DNA of 64,000 bases from Streptomyces albus subsp. albus (lineage in GTDB: Bacteria > Actinomycetota > Actinomycetes > Streptomycetales > Streptomycetaceae). Below the pieces are notes generated by a model that was not told the DNA's origin, did no database searches, and saw nothing but the letters and a program-made list of their open reading frames with translations. The stretch spans positions 124,001 to 188,000 of the forward strand of contig NZ_JODR01000018.1 in NCBI RefSeq assembly GCF_000725885.1. Reading direction: 5' to 3'. This document shows, piece after piece, positions 1-8,445 of the stretch (position 1 is the first letter of the stretch; the number at the start of each line of letters is the position of its first letter). The translations under genes were made by a program, and so were the position numbers.

Positions 1-51
1 ACCGCCACCGCCCTCGCGGCCGGCCGGCGCGCGGGCCGGCCGGCGCGGTGA
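1..51 (+). other. possible C-terminal tail of an upstream gene (window edge)
   Basis: Frame 1 is open from the first base to a TGA at 49-51 and every codon ends in G or C, as expected for a coding frame in this genome. It would encode about 16 Ala/Arg/Gly-rich residues. The short fragment has no recognisable domain. An upstream oxidase gene would fit the context, but that is only a guess. Confidence 0.2.
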
Positions 52-154
52 GCGGGCACCGGGCGGCGGCCCGCGCCACCGGGGCCGCAGGGCGGGTCAG
101 GGGCGGGCGGAACGGGGGAGCGGACCGAGCAGAGGGAACCGAGGAGAAGGTGCC

Positions 155-1873
155 ATGGTGCTGCGGTGGCTGACGACGACCGACCACAAAGTGATCGGCA
201 ACCTCTATCTCGTCACGTCCTTCTGCTTCTTCCTGACGGCCGGCGCACTGGCCATGGTGATGCGCGCCGAGTTGATGCGGCCCGGGATGCAACTGGTCTC
301 CGAGGAGCAGTACAACCAGTTCTTCTCGGTGCACGGCACCATCATGATGCTGCTGTTCGCCACGCCCCTGTTCGCCGGGTTCGCCAACGCCGTCATGCCC
401 CTCCAGATCGGCGCCCCCGACGTGGCCTTCCCCCGGCTGAACGCCTTCACCTACTGGGTGTACCTGCTGGGCGGGCTGATGGTGGTCAGCGGGTTCCTCA
501 CCCCGAACGGCGCCGCCGATTTCGGCTGGTTCGCCTACGCGCCGCTCAACGGGCCCGCCCACAGCCCGGGCCACGGCGGTGACCTGTGGACCATGGGCCT
601 GGTGGTGGCGGGCATGAGCACCATCCTGGGCGCCGTCAACTTCATCACCACCATCATCTGCCTGCGCGCCCCCGGCATGACCATGTTCCGGATGCCGCTG
701 TTCACCTGGAACGTGCTGTTCACCTCGATCCTGGCGCTGTTCGCCTTCCCGGTGCTGACGGCGGCACTGCTGGCACTGGAGGCCGACCGCAAGTTCGGGG
801 CGCACATCTTCGACCCGGCGAACGGCGGCGCCATCCTGTGGCAGCACCTGTTCTGGTTCTTCGGGCACCCCGAGGTCTACATCGTGGCCCTGCCGTTCTT
901 CGGCATCGTCAGCGAGATCTTCCCCGTCTTCAGCCGCAAACCGCTCTTCGGCTACATCGGGCTGGTCGGCGCCACCGCCGCCATCACCATGCTGTCCGCG
1001 GTCGTGTGGGCCCACCACATGTTCGCCACCGGCGCCGTGCTGCTGCCGTTCTTCTCCCTCATGTCGTTCCTGATCGCGGTGCCCACCGGGGTGAAGTTCT
1101 TCAACTGGATCGGCACCATGTGGAAGGGCTCGCTCAGCTTCGAGACACCGATGCTGTGGTCCATCGGCTTCCTGGTCACCTTCCTGCTGGGCGGGCTCAG
1201 CGGAGTGCTGATCGCCTCGCCGCCGCTGGACTTCCACACCACCGACAGCTACTTCATCGTCGCCCACCTGCACTACGTGCTCTTCGGCACCGTCGTGTTC
1301 GCGATGTTCGGCGGCTTCTACTTCTGGTGGCCGAAGTTCACCGGCCGGATGCTCGGCGAACGTCTGGGCAAGATCCACTTCTGGACGACGCTGATCGGCT
1401 TCCAGACGACGTTCCTGGTGCAGCACTGGCTCGGCGCCGCCGGCATGCCCCGCCGCTACGCCGACTACCTGCCCGCCGACGGCTTCACCGTGCTCAACAC
1501 GATCTCCTCGCTGGGCGCCTTCCTCCTCGGTGTCTCCACCCTCGTCTTCGTCTACAACGTGTGGTGGACCACCACCCACGCCGAGAAGGTCACCGAGGAC
1601 GACCCCTGGGGCTGGGGCCGCTCGCTGGAGTGGGCCACCTCCTGCCCGCCGCCGCGCCACAACTTCGTCGCCCTCCCGCAGATCCGCTCCGACTCGCCCG
1701 CCTTCTGGGTGCACCACCCCGAGGCCGAGGAGGGCGCGGCGATCATCGCGCCGGGCACCCCGGAGAGCCCGATGATGCGGCCCGCCGGCCCCCAGGAGCC
1801 GCCCGAGCCGGGCAACGTGGGCATGCAGGACCCCGCCTCCAAGCGGACACCCAGCAAGGGGATGCCGTCATGA
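155..1873 (+). CDS. ctaD: cytochrome c oxidase subunit I (aa3 type)
   Basis: This is the catalytic subunit of a haem-copper oxidase that reduces O2 to water in the plasma membrane and pumps protons. The 572-aa protein has about 12 hydrophobic segments. The haem and copper ligands are visible: H60 in SVHGTIMML, the CuB motif GHPEVY with H238 and the cross-linking Y242, H287 and H288 in WAHHMF, and H371 and H373 in HLHYVLFG. K314 in TGVKFFNW fits the K-channel lysine. The N-terminus is short, starting just before [11 protein letters not shown]. The ATG follows a GAGGAGAAGG ribosome binding site. The stop overlaps the ctaF start by four bases. The subunit II gene is not visible in the window, and the adjacent single-gene cytochrome b suggests an accessory oxidase set rather than the main qcr-cta cluster. 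Confidence 0.95.
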   Translation: MVLRWLTTTDHKVIGNLYLVTSFCFFLTAGALAMVMRAELMRPGMQLVSEEQYNQFFSVHGTIMMLLFATPLFAGFANAVMPLQIGAPDVAFPRLNAFTYWVYLLGGLMVVSGFLTPNGAADFGWFAYAPLNGPAHSPGHGGDLWTMGLVVAGMSTILGAVNFITTIICLRAPGMTMFRMPLFTWNVLFTSILALFAFPVLTAALLALEADRKFGAHIFDPANGGAILWQHLFWFFGHPEVYIVALPFFGIVSEIFPVFSRKPLFGYIGLVGATAAITMLSAVVWAHHMFATGAVLLPFFSLMSFLIAVPTGVKFFNWIGTMWKGSLSFETPMLWSIGFLVTFLLGGLSGVLIASPPLDFHTTDSYFIVAHLHYVLFGTVVFAMFGGFYFWWPKFTGRMLGERLGKIHFWTTLIGFQTTFLVQHWLGAAGMPRRYADYLPADGFTVLNTISSLGAFLLGVSTLVFVYNVWWTTTHAEKVTEDDPWGWGRSLEWATSCPPPRHNFVALPQIRSDSPAFWVHHPEAEEGAAIIAPGTPESPMMRPAGPQEPPEPGNVGMQDPASKRTPSKGMPS

Positions 1874-2259
1874 AACTCGAAGCGACCCTCTTCGCCGGCG
1901 TCGCCCTCTTCTTCGCCTGCGTCACCGTTCCCTACGCGACCTACTCCGAGGACCCCGCGGGCACCGCCGCGGTGGTCATCGCCTGTCTGATGGCCGCGCT
2001 GGTCTCCTTCTTCCTGGCGGTCCAGCACAAACGGCACGGCGCGCGGCCCGAGGACCGCAGGGACGGGGAGATCCGCGAACGCGGCGGACCGCTGGGACTC
2101 TTCCCGGCCCGCAGTCCCTGGCCCGCGATGACCGCGCTCGGCGTCGCCCTGCTGGGCACGGGGACGGTGTTCGGCCTGTGGCTGTTCCTCATCGGGACGG
2201 GTGTCACCGGCGCCGCGGTCTGCGGATTCGTTTTCCAGTACGCGCGGAGCGACCACTGA
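1870..2259 (+). CDS. ctaF: cytochrome c oxidase subunit IV, actinobacterial type
   Basis: A 129-aa protein with the usual four hydrophobic segments: two near the N-terminus, then a charged loop at about residues 50-70, then a hairpin near the C-terminus. Actinobacterial aa3 oxidases carry this small subunit next to subunit I, where it is thought to stabilise the complex. The ATG lies in an ATGA overlap with the ctaD stop, so the two are translationally coupled. The last 56 bp overlap the 3' end of the convergent cytochrome b gene. The assignment rests on position, size and membrane layout, since this family has few conserved residues. Confidence 0.85.
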   Translation: MKLEATLFAGVALFFACVTVPYATYSEDPAGTAAVVIACLMAALVSFFLAVQHKRHGARPEDRRDGEIRERGGPLGLFPARSPWPAMTALGVALLGTGTVFGLWLFLIGTGVTGAAVCGFVFQYARSDH

Positions 2260-3946
2260 CCAGCCGCCGCACCGCACGGGCCGGCGAGGGCGCCGGCTTC
2301 GGACGCCCGGCGGGCCCGCCCTCTCGTGGGCGGGCGCCCGATACGGCGGCCTGCGCCCGCTCCCGGTGCCGGTCGACGGCCTGCCAGGCGGGGGAGACCG
2401 CGTCCCGGTAGTACCAGCGGCTGAGCGCGGCCCGCAGCCGTGCGATCCGGCCGGCGCCTTCGCCGGCCTCCAGGGGGCGGGGGAAGCGCTGGGCCGCCAG
2501 CCGGAAGCGTTCGCTCTGCGGCAGCGGCTCGTGGTCCGCGCCGAACGTGCCCTCCACCGACTGCCTCACCCGGCTGGTCTCCTCGCCGTGCGTCACCCGT
2601 TCCGCGTCCTGCTTCTGCAAGGAGAGGCACAGCCGCTTCGTCAGGACGAAGGCCAGCGGCGGCGCCAGCACCAGCGCCACGCGGAAACACCAGGTGAGTC
2701 CGTTGAGGGACACCCCGAACGCCTCGGCGATGACGTCGTTGCCGCCGGCCAGCAGCAGGACGGCGTAGAAGGTGACGCCCGCGACGCCCAGCCCGGTGCG
2801 CACCGGCCGGTTCCGGGGGCGGTCGCACACGTGCGGCGTCTCGGTGCCGCCGGTGATCCACCGTTCGAAGAACGGGTAGGCGTACAGCAGCCCGAACAGC
2901 AGCGCCGGCAGGATCACGGCGGGCACCAGGACGTTCCACATCACCGTGTGCCCGAACAGGTTCGTCTCGAAGGGCGGCATCAGCCGCAGCGAGCCCTCCA
3001 GGAACCCTACGTACCAGTCCGGCTGGGCGGCGGTCGAGACCTGCGAGGGCTCATAGGGCCCGTAGTCCCAGATGGGGTTGATCTGGGCGACGGCCCCCAG
3101 CACCGGGATGATCCCGGCCAGCGTGAAGAACAGCCCCGTGGAGCGGGCGGCGAACTGGGGCACCATCGCGTGCCCCACCACGTTCTTGTCGGTGCGGCCC
3201 GGACCGCTCCACTGGGTGTGCTGGAGGTAGACCACCAGGATCAGATGCACCACGACCAGGGCCACCAGCAGCCCGGGCAGCAGCAGGATGTGCACGGGGT
3301 AGAGCCGCTCGATGATCTCGTGGCCGGGGAACTGCCCGCCGAAGACGAACAGCGCCACATAGGTGCCCACCACCGGGATCGACAGCATGATCCCCTGCGC
3401 GATGCGCAGCCCGATACCGGACAGCAGGTCGTCGGGGAGGGAGTAGCCCGTGAAGCCCTCGGCGAGCGCCAGCACGAACAGCGTCATCCCCACCAGCCAG
3501 TTGACGTCCCGCGGCTTGCGGAACGCCCCCGTGAAGAAGATGCGCAGCATGTGCACGCCGATGGCCGCCAGGAAGATCAGCGCCGACCAGTGGTGGATCT
3601 GCCGCACCAGCAGCCCGCCGCGGATCTCGAAACTGATCCTCAGCGCCGAGTCGTACGCCGTGGACACCAGCTGGCCGCGCATCGGCTCGTACGGCCCCTG
3701 GTACCGGATCTGCGTCATGTCCGGGTCGAAGAACAGGGTGAGGTAGACACCCGTGATCAGCAGCACGACGAAGCTGTAGAGCGCCAGCTCGCCCAGCAGG
3801 AAAGACCAGTGCTCCGGAAACGCCTTGCGCAGCAGGACCCGGCCGCCCGCCGCCACCGGCAGCCGGTCGTCGGCGCCGCGGAAGCCGCGCTCGGCGGCCT
3901 TGCGCAGCGCGGCCCGCCGGGCCGCACGGGCCCGCGAGTGTGTCAT
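2204..3946 (-). CDS. qcrB: cytochrome bc1 complex, cytochrome b subunit
   Basis: A 580-aa menaquinol:cytochrome c reductase cytochrome b. Two histidine pairs for the b-type haems are visible, H118/H119 and H132 in one helix and H219 and H234 in another (YPVHILLLPG and VVVHLILVV). The Qo-site PEWY motif of classical enzymes is replaced by PDWY in AAQPDWYVGF, as in other actinobacteria. Long basic extensions flank the core at both ends. The start is the ATG of MTHSRARA, which sits just behind GAGGGAGGGCG; the frame is open further upstream but without a comparable site. No Rieske (qcrA) or cytochrome c (qcrC) gene is adjacent, so this looks like an extra copy of qcrB. It converges on ctaF and overlaps it by 56 bp. 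Confidence 0.9.
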   Translation of the reverse strand: MTHSRARAARRAALRKAAERGFRGADDRLPVAAGGRVLLRKAFPEHWSFLLGELALYSFVVLLITGVYLTLFFDPDMTQIRYQGPYEPMRGQLVSTAYDSALRISFEIRGGLLVRQIHHWSALIFLAAIGVHMLRIFFTGAFRKPRDVNWLVGMTLFVLALAEGFTGYSLPDDLLSGIGLRIAQGIMLSIPVVGTYVALFVFGGQFPGHEIIERLYPVHILLLPGLLVALVVVHLILVVYLQHTQWSGPGRTDKNVVGHAMVPQFAARSTGLFFTLAGIIPVLGAVAQINPIWDYGPYEPSQVSTAAQPDWYVGFLEGSLRLMPPFETNLFGHTVMWNVLVPAVILPALLFGLLYAYPFFERWITGGTETPHVCDRPRNRPVRTGLGVAGVTFYAVLLLAGGNDVIAEAFGVSLNGLTWCFRVALVLAPPLAFVLTKRLCLSLQKQDAERVTHGEETSRVRQSVEGTFGADHEPLPQSERFRLAAQRFPRPLEAGEGAGRIARLRAALSRWYYRDAVSPAWQAVDRHRERAQAAVSGARPREGGPAGRPKPAPSPARAVRRLVSGRSARTGKRIRRPRRR

Positions 3947-4115
3947 GCGGTCGCCCTCCCTCGGAATGACCGCATACCTCAGTCCCCCGCAGTTGTCACA
4001 CCAAACACGTCCGCCCGAGGGTTGCCCCCGACGCCGGGCCGCGGCACACCAACGGGGGTGCGCCCGGGGCCGTGCGGGTACCGCGGCCCGGCCGCCGCGC
4101 GAGCCGCCCTGTGGG

Positions 4116-4532
4116 TCAGTCCGTGGAGATGACCTCCACCAGCCGCCCCACCTCGGGGTGCGGCAGCGAACGGGCCACATCCGCGACCGCCACCATGCCG
4201 ACCAGCCGGTCACCGTCGATCACCGGGAGGCGGCGCACCTTGTGCCGCGCCATGGTCTCCAGCACCTCCTCGGCGCTGTCGTCGGCGCCGATGGTGACGG
4301 CCTCCTGCTGGTTGAGGCTGCCGGCCGGGAACGTGGCCGGGTCCCGTCCGGGCCCCAGCACCTTGACCACCAGGTCCCGGTCGGTGACGACGCCCTTGAG
4401 CTTGTCGTCCTTCCCGCAGATGGGCAGCGCGCCCACCCCCAGGCGGGTCATCAGGGTCGCCGCGTCGGCCGCCGTCTGGTCGGTCCGCACACAGTCGGCG
4501 CCCGGATTCATGATCTCTCGTGCCGTGGTCAT
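4116..4532 (-). CDS. CBS-domain protein
   Basis: The 138-aa protein is made of two CBS motifs, about residues 1-60 (starting TTAREIMNPGADCV, with the conserved GVVTDRDLV end) and 75-138 (ending LVGMVAVADVAR). Paired CBS motifs form a Bateman module that usually binds adenine nucleotides. Stand-alone proteins of this size are common in actinobacterial stress and dormancy regulons. The ATG is preceded by AGGAG. It is transcribed divergently from the Rieske/DUF2231 gene, with an inverted repeat between them. The ligand cannot be read from the sequence. Confidence 0.88.
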   Translation of the reverse strand: MTTAREIMNPGADCVRTDQTAADAATLMTRLGVGALPICGKDDKLKGVVTDRDLVVKVLGPGRDPATFPAGSLNQQEAVTIGADDSAEEVLETMARHKVRRLPVIDGDRLVGMVAVADVARSLPHPEVGRLVEVISTD

Positions 4533-4609
4533 CTCGGCTCCTCTCGGACTCGGGATGGGAAGAACAGCCGGCCGTCGATCGGGCCCGTGCCGGGTAGCCG
4601 GGGGCGGAT

Positions 4610-4672
4610 GTGCCCAAACGGCGGTCCTGGGCGCGCTGACGGAGTGGCGCCGTGCGCGGACCGTTTGTGCAC
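4610..4672. promoter_or_regulatory. inverted repeat between divergent CBS and Rieske genes
   Basis: GTGCCCAAACGG at 4610-4621 and CCGTTTGTGCAC at 4661-4672 are 12-bp arms with one mismatch, 39 bp apart, in the only stretch between the two divergent genes. The placement suits a shared operator or looped site. I cannot assign a regulator. Confidence 0.35.
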
Positions 4673-4697
4673 GGCGTGGCGTGGCAACCGGAGCGGT

Positions 4698-5630
4698 ATG
4701 TCGACTCAAGACCTGACCAAGGAGAGCCTGGAGCGCCCCCGGGCCGTCCGCGCCATGGAGAGCGGCCTGGAACGGCTGCCGGTCGTCGGTCCGCTCGACG
4801 CGCTCGGCCGGCTGCGCGCCCTCGACCCGGTGATCAGCCCCGTGCAGAACGCGGTACGCAAACTTCCCCTCGGCGGACTGCGGGACGTGCTGCACGGCCG
4901 GTGGCTGGGCCACCCCCTGCATCCCGCACTGGTGCAGCTGCCCGTGGGCGCCTGGATGTCGGCCGGGGTGCTGGACATGCTGCCCGGCACCCGGCGCGCC
5001 AGCCGGGTGCTGATCGCCACCGGCGTGCTGGCCGCCGTGCCGGCGGCGCTGACCGGCGCCGCCGACTGGGCCGAACTGCACAAGCCCCAGCTGCGCAGCG
5101 GGCTGGTGCACGCCGCCGCCAACACCGTGGCCCTGGGCCTGTACACCGCGTCCCTGGCGGCGCGGGCCCGCGGACGCGAGTGCCGCGGCCGGCTGCTGGG
5201 ATACGGCGGACTGACCGCCGCAGGACTCGGCGGGTTGATCGGCGGTCATCTGGCATACCGTCAGGGCGTCGGCCCCAACAAGGCGGAGCCGGTACCCCAC
5301 ATCGTCGGGCAGGGCTGGCAGCGGGTCGGCAAGGTGGACCAGTTCCCCGTAGGGCAGGCGGTGCGCGCCATGCTGGGCGAGGTGCCGCTGCTGGTCCACC
5401 GTGAGTCCTCCGGCGCCGTCCGGGTGCTGGCCGACCGGTGCAGCCACCAGTCCGGTCCCCTCTCGCAGGGCACCGTCGCCGAGGGCTGCGTCACCTGCCC
5501 CTGGCACGGCAGCACCTTCCGCCTCTCGGACGGCCAGAACGTCTCCGGCCCGGCCACGGCACCGCAGCCCTGCTTCGAGACGCGGGTGAGCGACGGCGTG
5601 CTGGAGGTCCGCCTGCCCGACGCCGACTGA
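4698..5630 (+). CDS. Rieske [2Fe-2S] protein with N-terminal DUF2231 membrane domain
   Basis: The 310-aa protein has two parts. Residues about 60-190 form a DUF2231-like membrane domain with four hydrophobic segments and the motif GHPLHPALVQLPVGAW. Residues about 205-310 form a Rieske domain with the cluster ligands C248-S-H250 and C267-P-W-H270. The protein should therefore be a membrane-anchored one-electron carrier; its redox partner is not known. The chosen ATG begins MSTQDLTKE with a GGAG about six bases upstream. The frame is open further upstream, but that stretch runs antisense to the CBS gene. The next gene is a catalase, so an oxidative-stress role is plausible but inferred. Confidence 0.88.
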   Translation: MSTQDLTKESLERPRAVRAMESGLERLPVVGPLDALGRLRALDPVISPVQNAVRKLPLGGLRDVLHGRWLGHPLHPALVQLPVGAWMSAGVLDMLPGTRRASRVLIATGVLAAVPAALTGAADWAELHKPQLRSGLVHAAANTVALGLYTASLAARARGRECRGRLLGYGGLTAAGLGGLIGGHLAYRQGVGPNKAEPVPHIVGQGWQRVGKVDQFPVGQAVRAMLGEVPLLVHRESSGAVRVLADRCSHQSGPLSQGTVAEGCVTCPWHGSTFRLSDGQNVSGPATAPQPCFETRVSDGVLEVRLPDAD

Positions 5631-5690
5631 GCCGGACACCCGCCGGAGCCGGCACCGGGCGCGCCGAACCGACCGCCGGACCGGGCCGGG

Positions 5691-5811
5691 GCGCGCCGGA
5701 CACCGCCGTCGGGCCCGGCACCGGGCGGGCTGGACACCGCCGGGCCGAAGCCGCCGGACCGGACCAGGCCCGGACGCGCCGGACCGGACCCGGGCGCGCC
5801 GGACACCGCCG
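5691..5811. repeat. G+C-rich direct repeats in the 339-bp gap before the catalase
   Basis: The 18-mer GCGCGCCGGACACCGCCG occurs exactly at 5691-5708 and 5794-5811, with a degenerate GGACACCGCCGGGC copy between them. The gap 5631-5969 otherwise holds no credible gene. Its 3' part carries the catalase promoter. Confidence 0.5.
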
Positions 5812-5904
5812 GGCGAAGGACCGTCGAGGCGGCACACGTCCGGCCCGGGGGAGGGGCGTGCGGGTCGTGTGCTGAGGCATCGGCGGTTACTTCGCACACC
5901 GTCC

Positions 5905-5929
5905 GTTTCGACGTCGGGCGGCCGGGTTA
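5905..5929 (+). promoter_or_regulatory. SigB-like stress promoter of the catalase gene
   Basis: GTTT at 5905-5908, a 15-bp spacer and GGGTTA at 5924-5929 closely match the Streptomyces SigB-family pattern GTTT-N14-16-GGGTAC/T. The site lies about 40 bp before the catalase ATG. Stress-sigma control of catalases is known in streptomycetes. The last bases of the -10 element deviate by one. Confidence 0.45.
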
Positions 5930-5969
5930 CCCCTGCGGTGGTCCGTCCCGAAAGCTCTTTGGAGGTGCC

Positions 5970-8219
5970 ATGGCCGGCCCGACGCACGACAAGCAGCAGA
6001 AGGGTGAGCCGCCCATCCCCGGCCGTCCCGGACCGGAGGCGCCGCAGCTGGAGGAGCCGACCGAACCGCGCGAGCCGCTGCCGCCGAAGAAGGACCAGTC
6101 GGGCCCGGAGGTCTACACCGCCACGGGCCGCGCCCTCGACGCGGACCCCACGGTGCGCTCCCAGACCGGCAGCCGGCTGACCACCGCCCAGGGCCTGCGC
6201 CTGTACGACACCGACCACTCGCTCAAGGCCGGTGAGCGGGGCCCGGTGCTGCTCCAGGACCACCACCTGCGCGAGAAGATCACCCACTTCGACCACGAGC
6301 GGATCCCCGAGCGGGTGGTGCACGCCCGGGGCGCCGCGGCCCACGGCGTCTTCCGCGGCTACGGCACCGCCTCGAACATCTGCAAGGCGGCGTTCCTCGG
6401 CAAGGACGTCGAGACGCCCGTCTTCGTACGCTTCTCCACGGTGCTCGGCTCCCGCGGCTCGGCCGACACGGTGCGCGACACCCGGGGCTTCGCCACCAAG
6501 TTCTACACCCAGCAGGGCGTCTTCGACCTGGTGGGGAACAACATCCCGGTCTTCTTCATCCAGGACGCCATCAAGTTCCCCGACATCATCCACGCCGGGA
6601 AGCCGCACCCGGACCGGGAGATCCCGCAGGCGCAGAGCGCCCACGACACCTTCTGGGACTTCGTCTCCCTCCACACCGAGGCCGCCCACCACACCCTCTG
6701 GAACATGTCCGACCGGGGCATCCCGCGTTCGTTCCGGATGATGGAGGGCTTCGGCGTCCACACCTTCCGGCTCGTGGACGAGCAGGGCGGCACCACCCTG
6801 GTGAAGTTCCACTGGAAGCCGCGGCTGGGCGTCCACTCCCTGACCTGGGAGGAGGCCCAGATCACCGGGGGCGTGGACCCGGACTTCCACCGCCGGGACC
6901 TGGCCGACGCCATCGAGGCCGGGGCCTTCCCGGAGTGGGAGCTGGGCATCCAGACCTTCCCCGACAACCCCGAGCAGACCTTCCGCGGCATCGATCTGCT
7001 CGACCCGACCAAGATTGTTCCGGAGGAGTGGGCCCCGGTGCAGCCGATCGGGCTGATGACGCTCACCGCCAACCCCTCCAACTTCTTCGCCGAGACGGAG
7101 CAGGTCGCCTTCCACCCCGGCCATCTGGTGCCTGGTATCGACATCACGGACGACCCGCTGCTGGCCGGCCGGCTGTTCTCCTACATCGACACCCAGATCA
7201 CCCGGCTGGGCGGCCCCAACTTCGCGCAGATCCCCGTCAACCGCCCGCACGCGCCGATCAACGACATGCTGCGGGACGGGCTGCACCAGACCGCCGTGCA
7301 CAGCGGGGTGGCGCCCTACCGGCCCAACTCGCTGGACGGCGGCTGCCCGTTCCTGGCCGGCGCGGCGGACGGCGCCTACGTCGAGACGCCCGTCACCGTG
7401 CCGGAGTCCACCAAGGTGCGCGCCGCTCCCGCCTCGTTCGCCGACCACACCAGCCACCCGCGCCGCTTCTACCTCAGCCTCGACCCGGTCGAGCGGGAAC
7501 ACGTCATCGCGGCGTACACGTTCGAGCTGAGCAAGTGCTACGAGCAGGCCGTCAAGGAACGCAATCTGCGGGTACTGGCCGACATCGACCCCGAGCTGTG
7601 CGCCGGTGTCGCGGCCGGTCTCGGTCTGCCCGCGCCCGAGCCGTCCGGTCCGCTGCCCGACGTCGAGCCCAGCCCGGCCCTCTCCCAGCTCGGGCACACC
7701 TGGCCGACCGACGGCAGGATCATCGGCATCATCGCCGACGAGAACAGCGACCTCGCCGCACTCAGCGACCTGCGCTCCACCGTGCTGGAGGGCGGCATGG
7801 TGCCGCTCGTCATCGCCCCGCACGGCGGTGAGCTGGCCGGCAGCGGCGGCCCGGTCACCGTCCAGCGGACCTTCGCCAACGCCCGCTCCGTGGAGTTCGA
7901 CGCCCTCCTCGTGGCCGGTGCTCCCGGCATGGGGGCCGACGCCTACGGGGCCCGCGACGTCAAGGCGGCGCAGCGCCAGGGCAGCGGCAACATCGACCCG
8001 CGCGTGCTGCTGCTCCTCTCCGAGGCGTACCGGCACGCCAAGGCGCTCGGCGCGTGGGGCGGCGGCGCCGACGCGCTCGCCGCGGCGGGCTGTCCGCAGG
8101 ACGCGCCCGGCGTGGTCGTCTCCCAGGACCCCGGGAGTGTCCTGTCCGAGGTCACCGACCTGCTGACCCGTCACCGGGTGTGGGACCGCTTCCCGCCCGG
8201 TACGACGGCCACGCGGTGA
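5970..8219 (+). CDS. katE: large-subunit (clade 2, HPII-type) haem catalase
   Basis: A 749-aa cytoplasmic catalase that converts hydrogen peroxide to water and oxygen. The distal H118 lies in ERVVHARGAAAHG, the active-site asparagine is in LVGNNIPVFFIQDA at about residue 191, and the proximal haem tyrosine is in RLFSYIDTQ at about residue 400. The extended proline-rich N-terminus and the C-terminal domain from about residue 590 mark the large-subunit clade. That C-terminal domain (GRIIGIIADENSD, with VAGAPGMGADAYG) has the DJ-1/PfpI-like fold, which is inactive in this family. The ATG follows TTGGAGG. A SigB-like promoter lies upstream and a strong hairpin downstream, so it is probably monocistronic. 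Confidence 0.95.
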   Translation: MAGPTHDKQQKGEPPIPGRPGPEAPQLEEPTEPREPLPPKKDQSGPEVYTATGRALDADPTVRSQTGSRLTTAQGLRLYDTDHSLKAGERGPVLLQDHHLREKITHFDHERIPERVVHARGAAAHGVFRGYGTASNICKAAFLGKDVETPVFVRFSTVLGSRGSADTVRDTRGFATKFYTQQGVFDLVGNNIPVFFIQDAIKFPDIIHAGKPHPDREIPQAQSAHDTFWDFVSLHTEAAHHTLWNMSDRGIPRSFRMMEGFGVHTFRLVDEQGGTTLVKFHWKPRLGVHSLTWEEAQITGGVDPDFHRRDLADAIEAGAFPEWELGIQTFPDNPEQTFRGIDLLDPTKIVPEEWAPVQPIGLMTLTANPSNFFAETEQVAFHPGHLVPGIDITDDPLLAGRLFSYIDTQITRLGGPNFAQIPVNRPHAPINDMLRDGLHQTAVHSGVAPYRPNSLDGGCPFLAGAADGAYVETPVTVPESTKVRAAPASFADHTSHPRRFYLSLDPVEREHVIAAYTFELSKCYEQAVKERNLRVLADIDPELCAGVAAGLGLPAPEPSGPLPDVEPSPALSQLGHTWPTDGRIIGIIADENSDLAALSDLRSTVLEGGMVPLVIAPHGGELAGSGGPVTVQRTFANARSVEFDALLVAGAPGMGADAYGARDVKAAQRQGSGNIDPRVLLLLSEAYRHAKALGAWGGGADALAAAGCPQDAPGVVVSQDPGSVLSEVTDLLTRHRVWDRFPPGTTATR

Positions 8220-8224
8220 CTCCG

Positions 8225-8264
8225 CGACGGGGCCCGGTCCCGCGGGGGCGGCCGGGCCCCGTCG
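8225..8264 (+). terminator. hairpin terminator after the catalase
   Basis: A perfect 13-bp stem (CGACGGGGCCCGG at 8225-8237 with its complement at 8252-8264) and a 14-base loop start six bases after the catalase stop. There is no U-tract, as is usual in streptomycetes. Confidence 0.7.
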
Positions 8265-8400
8265 CACTGCCCCGTCACCCCGCCCTTTCCGGCCGCCGGC
8301 ACCGTACGAGTCCGCGGCACGGCGCACCGCCGCGCCGGTGACCGGCGGCCCGGTAGGCGCCCCGAGCGGGGGCACCCGTGCGGTGCCCTCCCTGTACGCG

Positions 8401-8419
8401 GGACACCCGGTGGGTGTCC
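8401..8419. promoter_or_regulatory. short perfect inverted repeat before the SDR pair
   Basis: GGACACCC and GGGTGTCC separated by GGT form a perfect 8-bp repeat, 26 bp before the ATG of the first SDR. It could be an operator or an mRNA hairpin. The right arm also contains a GGGTGT that could serve as a weak -10 element. Confidence 0.3.
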
Positions 8420-8445
8420 CGGCCCGCATCCGGAGGAGGAGAGCC

